Of a DNA stretch of 64,000 nucleotides, positions 1-10,148 are shown in pieces (position 1 is the first letter of the stretch; each line of letters opens with the position of its first letter). Source of the DNA: Hysterangium stoloniferum (lineage: Eukaryota > Basidiomycota > Agaricomycetes > Hysterangiales > Hysterangiaceae); assembly GCA_015178975.1 (NCBI GenBank), contig WHVD01000091.1, forward strand, positions 248,001 through 312,000, in the 5' to 3' direction. Below the pieces are notes generated by a model. It saw only the letters and a program-made list of their open reading frames with translations. It was not told the origin of the DNA and ran no database searches. The translations under genes were made by a program, and so were the position numbers.

Positions 1-208
1 TGAACCCACAGGCATACATAGATCTTCAAACTAATATAAACATGTGTAATTGAAGAATTAGATGGTTTTAAAAATAGTAGAAAATAGAGAAAAATATGGA
101 GAATATAATGATCTCCCAGGTGCAGGATGGCTTGGGCCCAATTCACATGTTTGGTCTGAAATGACATGATGATGTCCTGTGTTAAGTGTCATGCAGGCTC
201 ATGGAGGG
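1..208. other. Unassigned flank of LTR-A
   Basis: AT-rich sequence with no reading frame I would support. It lies directly upstream of the first LTR-A and shows no target duplication matching the sequence after that LTR. It is probably degraded flank. Confidence 0.3.
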
Positions 209-949
209 TGTTACGACTGTGTTGCAACCCAACGGTCCCCAAGGTTATCACCACCTATTGACGATTCAAGTTATCGTTCAAGTCATCACATCAGAAACTG
301 TCGGTCTCCCGATGCTGACGTATGCTTTTGTGGTGATCAAACTCCGTTTATGCCCCTGTCAAAATATACTCGTACTATCTGGTTAAACTCTGATACATCC
401 CCTTTTATTATGATGATCCGTTCTACTCTATGTTTCACACATGTCTATATATACTTGTAACCCTCGGACTATTTCCTTTTCTCGTAATCCCACTCTCAGT
501 TATTTCACAGCCTCCAAACTAATCATAATCTTCCCATTCCTAGTCAAGCTTATTTGTCAATACTGTTTTCCGCTCTTCTCCTAGTTAGTATTTTCTAGAC
601 ACCAGATACTTGTATATGAACCCATTGTAGTTGTAGTTACTAGGCAATCAGAATGTTGACTCAGAATACCCTCTCACACCTCTAGAAGCCTTATACTAAG
701 TTCTCCACTATCCACCTTCGCGTGCACTCGCCCACTCTCAGTCCCAACCACTTGGCCCGACACCTGACTTATCCTTCGGTTCCGATCAGTGACTCGCCGA
801 GAGGTACTTGTTAGGACTAGTCTTCACCTGTCCGAAATTTAAAGACACCCGACGGATATTTGTGAGGGTGCAGCACATAAGCTGAAGCCAAGTCCTTCCG
901 ATCGGTCCCCGTCAGCCTACCGACATTAGTCAGTTTTCAGTTCTTAACA
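209..949 (+). repeat. LTR-A copy 1
   Basis: A 741-bp unit starting TGTTACGAC and ending TTCTTAACA, so it has the TG...CA ends of an LTR. It is clearly related over its full length to 1072-1809, 37446-38185 and 48159-48898. The flanking pentamers (GAGGG and GTATA) do not match, so it is not a clean solo LTR. Because a gag-like ATG follows 37 bp downstream, it may be the 5' LTR of the element whose leader and gag start at 950. Confidence 0.8.
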
Positions 950-986
950 GTATATTCTGATTTCACACTCACACTTTCCGTTAATC

Positions 987-1983
987 ATGCCTCTGAGAAA
1001 AAGAGATGCCAAGCCAAGTGGCGAAGCAGAATCTTCCACTCTCAAGTTTCCTTTCCTGTATACAGCCCGAGTGTTACGACCGTGTCACAACCCTATTGGT
1101 CCCGAGCTTATCACCACTTATCAATGATTCAAGTTACTATTCAAGTCACCACATCGGAAACCATCGGCCCCCGAAGCTGACGTATGCTTTCGCGATGATC
1201 AAACTCTGTTTATGCCCACGTCAAAAATACTTGTATTGTCTGGTTAAACTTTTGACACGTCCCTTTTATTATGTTGATCCATTCTATCCTATGTTTCACA
1301 TATGTCTATCTATATTTGTAGTCCTCGAACTATTTCCTTTTACCGTAATTCTGCTCTCGGTTATCATCGGCCTCCAAACTAATCATAAACTTCCCGTTCC
1401 TAGTCAAGCTTATTTGTTAATACCGTTTTCCACCTTTCTCCCCGTTAGTATTTTCTAGACACCTGTTACTTGTATATGAACCCGCTGTAGTTATAGTTAC
1501 TAGGCAATCAGAATATCGACTCAGAATACCCTCATACGTCTGTAACAGTCTCATACTAAGAATCCCCTCATCCGCCTTCGCGTGTGCTTGCCCACTCCCG
1601 GCCCTAACCCCTTGGCCTGACACTCAACTTGTCCTTCGGTCCCGATCGGTATCTCGCCGAAAGGAACTCTTTAGGATCAGTCTTCGCCCATCCGAAATTT
1701 AAAGACACCCTACGGATATTTGCGAGGGCGCAGCACATAAGCTAAAGCCAAGTCCTTCCGATCGGTCCCTGTCGGCCACCGACATTAGTCAGTTTTCAGT
1801 TCTTAACACTGAGCTACTCTGAGAACCCCGCAACCAGAAACCTCCAAAGAATCCCACTTTGTGGAAATTACTGGCAATGCTGAAGAAGTTACTGAAGCAA
1901 CTGAACCTGAAGCACCTGAAGAGATTAACAATCAATCAGCTCCAGAACCCGAACCCGAGGATGGTGACCAACCCGTACTGTAA
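987..1983 (+). pseudogene. Gag-like start codon region split by an LTR
   Basis: After LTR-A copy 1 an ATG at 987 opens a basic stretch beginning MPLRKRDAKPSGEAES. It is interrupted at 1071 by the second LTR-A. Beyond that LTR, from about 1861 to the TAA at 1981, one frame is Glu/Pro-rich, resembling an acidic gag tail. Removing the LTR plus one duplicated pentamer joins the halves one base out of register, so a further indel has occurred. Calling it gag is inference from position behind an LTR; no capsid or zinc-knuckle motif is visible. Confidence 0.4.
1072..1809 (+). repeat. LTR-A copy 2, nested solo LTR
   Basis: A 738-bp TG...CA unit flanked by CCGAG (1067-1071) and CTGAG (1810-1814), a 5-bp target duplication with one mismatch. 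It therefore inserted independently into the sequence downstream of copy 1 and was reduced to a solo LTR. Confidence 0.8.
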
Positions 1984-2729
1984 TGTATTATTACTATTTA
2001 GCGTACTTGTAAACTCTTTTTACTTGAGTTAAGTAGCGTAGCTTGAGAAAGGAGATTCAAATTCAAATTAATCTGTATGTAGGAGTTTTGTCAATTAAAT
2101 CAGTATCCACTTTTATTCAACTACATGCCCGTGTCCCTTTTCCTAGGAGAAAGCTCAACTCAAGGAAACAAGATGGTCAACAGATTGGCAAGGAGAGTAC
2201 TCAACTTAAGCACAATGTGTGGACCTAGTAGGCAAGTGTAGCTAAATGAGCAAGTGATGTGATATTGAATGATAATAAATACATGATTTGGGCCTGTATT
2301 TATACTAGTCCAGGATCCTGCTTACTAAGTAATGTGACTAGGAGAATGAGTCAGTATTTCCCATACTTGACTCATAAGTGTATTTCAGAGTCATCCAACC
2401 AGCTATGACTATGTATCTGAGTCATAGCTCTGATCATAACTCATAGCATAGTCATATTGACATGACTCACCAATGAGTCATCTCCCTCAATATATAGTCA
2501 AGGAGATGGGGTAGATTGCATACTATAAGGGCTAGAGATACCTTATTAGTATGTAATCCATGACTCTGCTGGTTTCCATGGCAAATCTTATGTTATCAGA
2601 ACAATGACATCTTAAACTCTTGAGCCAAAATTAAAGGACCCAGTCCTCTACTATTTGACTAATGTCCCTTAAAGGTTAAACAAAGGAACAAAGTGATAAA
2701 ATATATGACACGTACCTCAGGCTAGTGGT
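1984..2729. other. Unassigned, TGACTC/GAGTCA-rich stretch
   Basis: No gene seen. At 2330-2510 the heptamer-like words GAGTCA, TGACTC and TGAGTCA recur many times, and AT-rich sequence surrounds them. This looks like degraded LTR or promoter-like repeat sequence, but no boundaries could be defined. It replaces the gag, protease and most of the RT that should precede the pol remnant. Confidence 0.3.
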
Positions 2730-4953
2730 TCTAAGAAACCCTGAAAAGTTAAAGATATACAATCCTTCCTTGGCTTTGCCAATTTTTACCAACAGTTTAT
2801 CCACAGATATTCCAACATCAAGGTTCCCCTTACCCATCTTACATGTAAGGATACTCTGTGGAATTTTAATGATAAGTGTCAAAAAGCTTTCAATCTTTTA
2901 AAAAATTCTTTTTCTTCAGTTCCTATTCTGTCACATTGGAAACCGGACCTCCCACTCATTGTTGAAACAGATGCCTCTGACTATGTGCTTGGAGCCATTC
3001 TGTCTATCCAGGACTCCAATGGAGAAGTCCACCCCATGGCTTTTCTGTCCCGGACTTTTACCGGAGCAGAGCTCAACTACGACGTTCATGATAAGGAACT
3101 CCTGGCAATTTTCTCAGCTTTCAAAGCGTGGGGACACTATTTGGAAGGCTCAGGAACTCCGATTGACGTTGTAACAGATCACAAAAACCTGGAATACTTT
3201 TCTACTACAAAACTTTTGACCCATCGGCAGGCCCACTGGTCTGAATATCTATCTGCTTTCAACATGATTATCTGTTTTCGACCCGGCCACCTCAGTGGCA
3301 AACCCGACACTTTAACTAGATGATGGGACATCTATCCTAAAGAGGGGAGAAACGACTATGCCACGGTAAATCCACACAACCTGAAACCTATTTTCACGAA
3401 TCAGCAACTTACTGCATCGGTCCGCACAACTTTCCTCATCAATCCCATTGTCCATGGAATTATCATTATGGATATTGAGAAATTACATCAAGATATTCTA
3501 TCGGCAATTCTGCTAGACCCGATAACTAAAGCTCACCTTGACAATTCCGTGGACCCCGATCAACCCCAGTGGTCTCTTGATCAGCATGGTTTCATTAGAC
3601 TTGACGATCGGATCTATGTACCAGACTCCGACAGCCTCCACCTCAGGATTTTTCAGTACAAACATGATCATCCACTTTCAGGACATTTTGGGTACAACAA
3701 AACTCTATCATTAATAAGAAGAGAATACACTTGGCCCGGACTCTGTGGATCCGTTAAGCACTATTGTAAATCTTGCACTACTTGTCTCTGCTTGAAATCT
3801 CAGCGACACAAGCCATACGACCTTTTGAAACAACTCCCAGTACCGGAACACCTGTGGAATTCTATCTCTATGGATTTCATTGAACACCTACCGGATTCTG
3901 AAGGCTTTTCCGCCATTCTAGTCATTGTTGACAGATTCTCAAAACAAGGTATATTCATTCCTACATATGATACAATTACATCCATGCAGTTAGCGGAACT
4001 TTTTATTATCCACGTATTTTCCAAGCATGGAGTTCTGTCCCATGTAACTTCTGATCGAGGATCAGAGTTCGTGTCTCACTTCTTTAGATCCCTTGGGAAA
4101 TCCTTGGACATGAAATTGCATTTCACGTCCGGACATCACCCGGAAGGTGATGGACAAACTGAACACGTCAATCAGACATTGGAACAATATCTCCATGTAT
4201 ATTGCAATTATCAACAGGACAATTGGAAATCCTTGTTACCACTTGCAGAATTTGGTTACAACAATGCACCCTCAGCCACTACTGGTGTTTCCCCATTCTT
4301 TGCAAATAAAGGATATAATCCAAATATTACAGTACATCCAGAATGAAATCTCGCCTCTGCTCATGCTCAAGAGTTCACCACAGACCTCCACGAGCTCCAC
4401 AAGGAACTCTGGACTGCAATAAAGTCCGCCCAAGAGCAATACCAACTTTCAGCAGACAAACACTGGATCCCGCCACCCAACTTCAAAATTGGCGATCGTG
4501 TTTTTGTCAAACCTCAATTCTTCCAGACTACCTGTCCATAAAAAAAGCTTGCTGAAAAATATTTAGGTCCTTTTGAAAATTATTGCACAAGTAGGTTCAG
4601 TCTCTTGGACCCTACAGCTTCCGGATAGCATGCGTGTGGTACACCCAGTATTTCATGTTTCTATGTTAGAACCTTGTACTGCTAACACTATCCCGGATCA
4701 CGTGCAATCTCTGCCCCCTCTGGTCATTATTGATGGAGAACCTGAGTTTGAAATCTCACAAATTTTAGATTTGAAAATTGACAAGCATTGACACACTTGT
4801 AAACTGCTTTACTTGGTCAAGTGGGCAGGTTACGAGGGCACTGATGAAGAAACTTCATGGATTTTGGCCATGGAACTCGGTAATGCCATGGAAATCGTTA
4901 CTGACTTTCATACAGCTTACCTACTCAAACCTGGACCACTATCATCTCTCTGA
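2730..4953 (+). pseudogene. Ty3/Gypsy chromovirus pol remnant (RT thumb, RNase H, integrase, chromodomain)
   Basis: Reading from about 2745: the RT connection motif QSFLGFANFYQQF, then RNase H (TDASDYVLGA, DKELLAIF, VTDHKNLEYF, closing DTLTR). After a TGA at 3321 comes the integrase: an HHCC zinc finger around 3670-3800, then the catalytic series MDFIEHLP (Asp), TSDRGSEF (Asp) and EGDGQTEHVNQTLE (Glu). After further stops near 4344 and 4540 it ends in a chromodomain at 4797-4945 (LVKWAGYEGTDEETSW), which places it in the Tf1/sushi-type chromoviruses. Gag, protease and the RT palm with its YxDD box are missing upstream. The tract and LTR-B at 6158-6894 suggest LTR-B is its LTR. Not functional. 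Confidence 0.93.
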
Positions 4954-5233
4954 CTGCACTCTGTGGACCCCATGTTACATTTGGACTCATTTTCATTATT
5001 CCCTGTCGCCCTATGTCTCTCTTTGCTTTTACAGGTTCTGACATGTTTTCAAGTCCTTAAGTGGATTTTCTGCAGACTTTGATCTTATGTTTTTCATCCA
5101 ACCCAGCATCCTCAGAACTCCCAGCTTGTGGCTCCTCATAAATATATCCGCTGAACTCCGTGAGGAACTTCCAAAACTCCAAGCAGAGTCCATGGAGCTC
5201 ATTTGCCACTACAATTTGGACCTTGTTGCTTTT

Positions 5234-5962
5234 TCAGAGCAACTTGTTCTGGGCCTCAATGCCCTCCGTGATCCACCCCAACATATCATCCAACCCAGAC
5301 ATCCTGTCTGTCCCGCTAACGTCCCATGCCCTGGATCCTGTGGGTTGCTCATGGATGAGCAAGCACCTTGCCTTGGGGTGTGTGCACTGGTAGCATCCTG
5401 GTCCCCACCTGGACTTCTGATTGCACTCCGTGTTCCGGTCATTGCAACCGGAACACTGTGGATTGTTCCGTGTTGGTAGGTGGACTGGTGCCACCTTCCT
5501 TGCCTTCTGTTGATATGGTTAGTTCCCTGGATGCTCCCATGGATCCGAGACTTACCTTTTGGAGGCTCTCCAGCTCCCCCTCGGACTCTGATTTGACCTC
5601 TATCGCTTTGTGCTGAAAATACCAAGTTAGTTAAACTCGACAAGTTGAAACATTGGGACTTTGCCTGCAACAACCACGGCCCTATCTGCAGCCACCCACA
5701 CTTTCTCCACAGCCACCTGCACAGCCTCCTCCTCATCTCTTTTCTTCTGCCTCACAGCCTCTTCCTCCGTGGCCAATGCTGCCTGGTACTCCCTGTCCAG
5801 GGCCTCCTCGGCCTCCCTGGCCTCCTTCTCTGCTTCATGTTGTCGGCACTGTTCCTCTCACCACACCAAAATTGGGGCTGCACTGAGAGGTGCCCAATAT
5901 GGAGTGCCCATGGAGGGCCCGGTGGTTGGCATAGGTTTTCTTGGCATTGGTTTAGGACCCAT
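5234..5962 (-). pseudogene. Antisense spliced gene: coiled coil plus Zn2Cys6-type cluster
   Basis: A minus-strand model with exons 5962-5660, 5612-5556 and 5506-5234 and introns of 47 and 49 nt (the second with a GTAAGT donor, the first with a CTAAC branch site). All exons are in phase, giving 210 codons before the stop. Exon 1 encodes a Pro/Met-rich N-terminus (MGPKPMPRKPMP) then a Glu/Lys/Ala heptad region (about residues 36-95). Exon 3 encodes six cysteines spaced C-x2-C-x6-C-x9-C-x2-C-x6-C, exactly the fungal Zn(II)2Cys6 spacing, then a short tail ending EAQNKLL. One in-frame TGA sits at codon 35 (5860-5858). It lies antisense between the chromovirus pol and the 3' LTR, so it appears to be carried by that element. 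DNA binding is inferred from the cysteine pattern only. Confidence 0.7.
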
Positions 5963-6157
5963 ATGGTGAAGATGGGGGTAATAAAGAAGAAGAAATTTTC
6001 ATTTTTTCAAAATTTTATATAGGCTCATCACGTCTGAACCTTACCTTCCAGATCACATGACTCTTTGACACATACATGTAACTGACATAACTTTGACACA
6101 TGCACGTAGCCAACAAGAACCTTATCGAGGTCTAGAGCCTCATTGGGACTTTGGCAT

Positions 6158-6170
6158 AAAGGGAGGGTAC
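6158..6170 (+). promoter_or_regulatory. Polypurine tract of the LTR-B chromovirus
   Basis: AAAGGGAGGG followed by TAC directly abuts the TG of LTR-B at 6171. This is the position and composition of the plus-strand priming tract of an LTR retrotransposon, and it marks the LTR as a 3' LTR. Confidence 0.75.
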
Positions 6171-6894
6171 TGTTACGACCGGAATTCCCACTGGACTCCG
6201 GGCACTAACTTATACACACCCACACCCTATATGTACCCATTGTCAGTTTACTGGAATTCCCACTGGACTCCGTACATCAGACTTGTCTACGTTCGACTTT
6301 GTTATGTTGTGTTTCAGTCACTGGAATACCCACTGGACTCCATCCCTGTCTATGTCCAACCCCATCCCACACATCAGTCACCAGACCCTGCTCGGAAAAC
6401 CTGTCATCTCTCTAACAGAGCCCCATTCCCATTTTAGTCAAATTACCTGTCATGATTCGGACTCCACTCCCACTCCATTTCCCATTATGGTTTATGATTT
6501 GTCACAATTCGGACTCGGCTCTGTTCCATCCCATTCCTAACACCAAATTTGGTGTTTACTATTCCCGTTTTATGTTTTGCTAGTTTCGTTTCATTATTAC
6601 TGGATTTGGTATATCATTCATTCCATGGTCTATATAGTCTGGCAGATGTTATACATACAATCTAGTCAGAAAATCGGCTTAGATTCCCCCCAGTAATCTA
6701 ATACATTTTCTGCTCTAAACTCCTACTTGAATCACACTGCACATGCTAGTCGGAGCCCACAAGCTCTGGCACATCTATCTCTCCTATCTATCTCGACTCA
6801 CAATCTCTCGACCCATGACCTCCGACCTACAACCCCTCAACCCACGAACCCCACTGGACTCCCCGGGATTCTCGTCTGCCTGTCTGAAATTGGA
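6171..6894 (+). repeat. LTR-B, 3' LTR truncated at its right end
   Basis: Starts TGTTACGACCGG and aligns with 11707-12519 and with the reverse of 23605-24424 up to the shared words CTGTCTGAAATTGGA. The last ~100 bp of the family are missing and replaced by a different repeat at 6895. No right-hand target duplication can therefore be tested. Confidence 0.85.
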
Positions 6895-7047
6895 TTGCTC
6901 ACGGTCAAATTTGCGAGTCACGTCAATGCACTCGTCACTCACAGTTGAATTCACAAGCATCCTTTCCACACATGTTGATGTGCTTGTAGCCCTCTGGTTG
7001 TGCAACACTGTGCCCTGACAACTTCTCACCAACACACCATGATGGAC
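6895..7047 (+). repeat. Repeat D, copy 1, first part
   Basis: Matches 26345-26500 (shared words AATTTGCGAGT, CCTCTGGTTGTGCAACAC, TCTCACCAACA). It continues after the LTR-E insertion at 9089. The paralogue at 26340-27471 runs into a polypurine tract and LTR-F, so this is the 3' internal part of an LTR-F element. Confidence 0.7.
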
Positions 7048-7345
7048 TGTTATGTATTTTTAAAGGTTTTTCCTATTTTTCGCAATTTCCCCAAAATGAA
7101 TTCTTAACAAAGGCTTCTAAAATGTACTTATATCGCGATTATAAAAGTTGTACAATATTCTCTTAATTTATATTGAATTTATGCAATTTATTTTGCATTT
7201 TTATCTTATAAATTAAGGGAGCTACGAAGTTTCTACTTTTTATTCTTTTTTAACTATATATCTTCAAACCGGCCACCTGGCGCTTATTACACAACACGCG
7301 GGAATATCCATCACAAACAAGTGACCGGTCGTCACAACGAGTGAC

Positions 7346-7531
7346 AGTCACAAGGGTGCGCAACAGTCACAAGAGCGCGCAACAGTCACAAGGGCGCGCA
7401 ACAGTCACAAGGGCGCGCAACAGTCACAAGGGCGCGCAACAGTCACAAGGGCGCGCAACAGTCACAAGGGTGCGCAACAGTCACAAGGGTGCGCAACAGT
7501 CACAAGGGCACGCAACGGTCACAAGGGCACG
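7346..7531 (+). repeat. 19-bp tandem array in LTR-E
   Basis: About ten copies of AGTCACAAGGGCGCGCAAC with few substitutions (GGTGCG, GAGCGC and GGCACG variants). Confidence 0.9.
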
Positions 7532-7555
7532 TGTGTGTCACACGCGCACTAGTGC

Positions 7556-7645
7556 GGGAATATTATGTCATACATTATGTCATTTGGGAATATTAAGTCA
7601 TATATTATGTCATCTGGGAATATTATGTCATATATTACATCATCA
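7556..7645 (+). repeat. 30-bp tandem array, three copies
   Basis: Three units starting at 7556, 7586 and 7616, each GGGAATATTA(T/A)GTCATA followed by a second TTATGTCAT-like half. Confidence 0.85.
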
Positions 7646-8205
7646 TATATGCTACAATAGAGAATGGCGGAAATGTCTAAAACATTCCAAGTAAAATAGC
7701 TAAAATAGGATAGAAATAAAGTTCAATATGTCTCTAAATGTCTCACATCTCAGTGTATATAAGGAGCTGTAATCCTGACCGCATTACCACATGGACCTCA
7801 TCACCGATCGTGCTATCATTATCTCCCAATCGCCATCACATCGTTCCTCCGACTAGATTGAAATCTACGGTCTCACCTCTCCGCCTTGACCCCTTTTGTT
7901 CATCCTATTTCTTGTTCCTAAAACCCCAATTAACACCGCTCCACTGTTGACTGCGGATATATTAGACTGGCTACACCTCTCGAAGTTACGGTCCTTTTTT
8001 AGTACACGCCCTCAGAAATAGCGATCGCACATCTGTATTTTCACATACTACTGTCTACAACAAGAACCTTTTGTCTTGTCTGCTACCGACTGAGTGAGGC
8101 TGATACCGACAGCCTTTCAGGAGCTCTGCTCCAGCCATGAAATAGAACCAATCTTATCAACCAATTTATCAACACATCAGTGTGTCACTGCAGCTAGCAG
8201 TTTAT

Positions 8206-8518
8206 TGCCACCTCTTAGTTGAGCATCTGGCACCTAGGATTCCCTGTCACCTCTTGTTGAGTAATTTGACAGTAATTCTACCAATCAGGATTCCCTGCCA
8301 CCTCTTGTTGAGTAATTTGGCATTAATCCTTTGTACCACAGTCACCTCTTGTTGAGTAATTTGACTGCTTGTTACATATCTTGTTATTTGTAGTTTAAGA
8401 CTTCAGTCACCTCTTGTTGAGTAATTTGACTGATTATTACATTGCAAATAATCCTTGTTACATTTCTTGTTATTTGTAATCTAAAACTTCAGTCACCTCT
8501 TGTTGAGTAATTTGACTG
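8206..8518. repeat. Six covarying mini-hairpins
   Basis: Six units at 8206-8232, 8244-8272, 8296-8322, 8339-8367, 8404-8432 and 8490-8518. Five share the 17-nt core CCTCTTGTTGAGTAATT; the first has CCTCTTAGTTGAGCATC. Each core is bracketed by inverted 5-6 bp ends that differ between units but stay complementary: TGCCA/TGGCA, CTGTCA/TGACAG, CAGTCA/TGACTG. Inside the core CTC and GAG can also pair around a TTGTT loop, kept in unit 1 despite a loop insertion. Function unknown. Confidence 0.75.
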
Positions 8519-9088
8519 ATTATTATATTACAAATAATCCCTGTTCCCTTGCTCATTTATTGTGAATCAGTAAAGCATATTCACATAAATAAATACTGAG
8601 AATATCCTTGCAAGATCCTAAGACTACATTAAGATCCTGATAAGTTAGTATCACAGTAGACCCTGTAGGTTAGTGTAAATAAAGCATATATTAGCCAAAT
8701 AGTGTTTTATTCTATATCTAATCTTTTGACCTGTTTATAAATATTTTTACTGTTTGACAAATAGTATAAAATATATATAAACTAGCTAGCATTGAAGTTA
8801 AATTTAGCTTTGGAATCAGTAAATTGTTTTTCTTATTTTAGTAGTTGTTATCACAGAAAAAGAACAAGCTTGCACAAGCAGCTCTCAAAACCTTCTTTGC
8901 GAAGTAGGGTGCATATATTCAAGTAAACTCTTGACTTCAGGGGTTCTAAGTCTATTTAGGCTGCCACTGATTAATATCAAATACTTAAATTATTTTACCT
9001 TGTAGTGAATTGAGTATTTGCACACTTTGATAGAGCATTGGACTCCTTTTTCCAGAAAATAATATTAAAATAAGGCTAATACATTACA

Positions 9089-9674
9089 TGGACCCTTTCC
9101 CCTCCTCCCCTCCACTTTACTTTTGTCGGTGGTTGACTAACTGCAAAAGGTTCAATAGCTTGCAGTGAAACACCTAGATCAGATATGTCTGGACAGAACT
9201 ATGTGACCCAACCTCAGTGCCGTATTTGGGTCCATTATCACAATTGTACTGAACTCAGTCAATTTTGTGATTCTTTCTTTTTCCTCTGGACTCGCCCACT
9301 TACTTGAAGCATTAATGGACACTTTCTAGACCTGCCATGGGCTAGACCTTTTGGGAACACAGACTGCAACCTAACTGTGCATGACAATGGATAATTTGCG
9401 AGATTGCTGTGGAACAACAATATTGCAAATGGGCAGTATAGGGGGTATAGCGTATACACCCTTACCAGGAAGGCTCACAGCATCATGTATGCTGCTAGGT
9501 CCCATAGACTAGCAGCATGGGAAGATCCTAATCCCAAGTCTTACACTATCTGGCCACAGCGAAGCATCATAAACCTCCTCCAGTACTCATTTAAGGAGGA
9601 GGTGATTCCAATGGACTCTAATGATAGCCTACCCTCCTAACCCCAAGATGTACTGCTCAACAAGTTATGTGATA
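9089..9674 (+). repeat. Repeat D, copy 1, second part
   Basis: Parallels 26560-27130. A frame conserved in both copies reads ARSHRLAAW(E/K)DPNP then SIINLLQYSFKEE(V/E)IPMD and SNDSLPS, ending at 9640 here and 27089 there. That suggests an ancestral coding segment of unrecognised function near the 3' end of the LTR-F element. It is interrupted at 9675 by the CACTA-like element. Confidence 0.65.
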
Positions 9675-10148
9675 CACTGGAGGCATCCCAAGATTTTTGG
9701 AGTTGGAAAACCTTCAGAAAATCTTGCTATTTGGCCAAATTTTCTAAGCATTTTTTGAACACAAAAACTGTTTGAAAATTTTGAGTATTAGCAGGGTTTT
9801 CTGAGGCCAAAAATTGTATCTGAAAATCCTAAAAATCTGCATCAGGAAATTGTAAGGAAACATTGTTAGAAATAGCCTATTTTTTATGGATTTTATGAAT
9901 GAGAAAACTCTTAAAAAACCCTGTATTTTGTTAGGGTTTTTCCACCCAACATAATCCTATGAAAACTGTAATAATGTGCCTAGAGAAATTAATTAAAAAC
10001 TACATATTTCTACTCAATTTTGCCCCTCAGGGAATTGAGTGAAAACTGTGATTTCCTGTCTGAAAAAATCTTGTGAGAAGACAAAGTTTTCTTAAAGTTT
10101 TGTCAAGGGGCAAACCATAATGAAATTTAAAATTTAATGATGTGAGGT
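9675..10148 (+). repeat. Left terminal inverted repeat of the CACTA-like element
   Basis: 474 bp nearly identical in reverse complement to 16439-16912. The match runs on into the flanking arrays. Confidence 0.9.

Larger units (their letters stand above)
7048..9088 (+). repeat. LTR-E, 2041-bp solo LTR
   Basis: Starts TGTTATGTATTTTT, ends ATACATTACA, and is flanked by perfect pentamers TGGAC (7043-7047 and 9089-9093). Its outer flanks are continuous parts of repeat D, which confirms the boundaries. No open frame of note. It contains a 19-bp array, a 30-bp array and six short hairpins. A shorter relative with the same terminal ATACATTACA lies at 12520-13843. Confidence 0.85.

Noticed and set aside
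7346-7645. Possible CRISPR array from the short regular repeats
   Set aside because: The repeats are contiguous tandem units without unique spacers and lie in a eukaryotic LTR.
8206-8518. CRISPR-like repeat and spacer arrangement
   Set aside because: The constant part is a hairpin core with covarying ends, intervals are irregular and AT-rich, and the setting is a fungal LTR.
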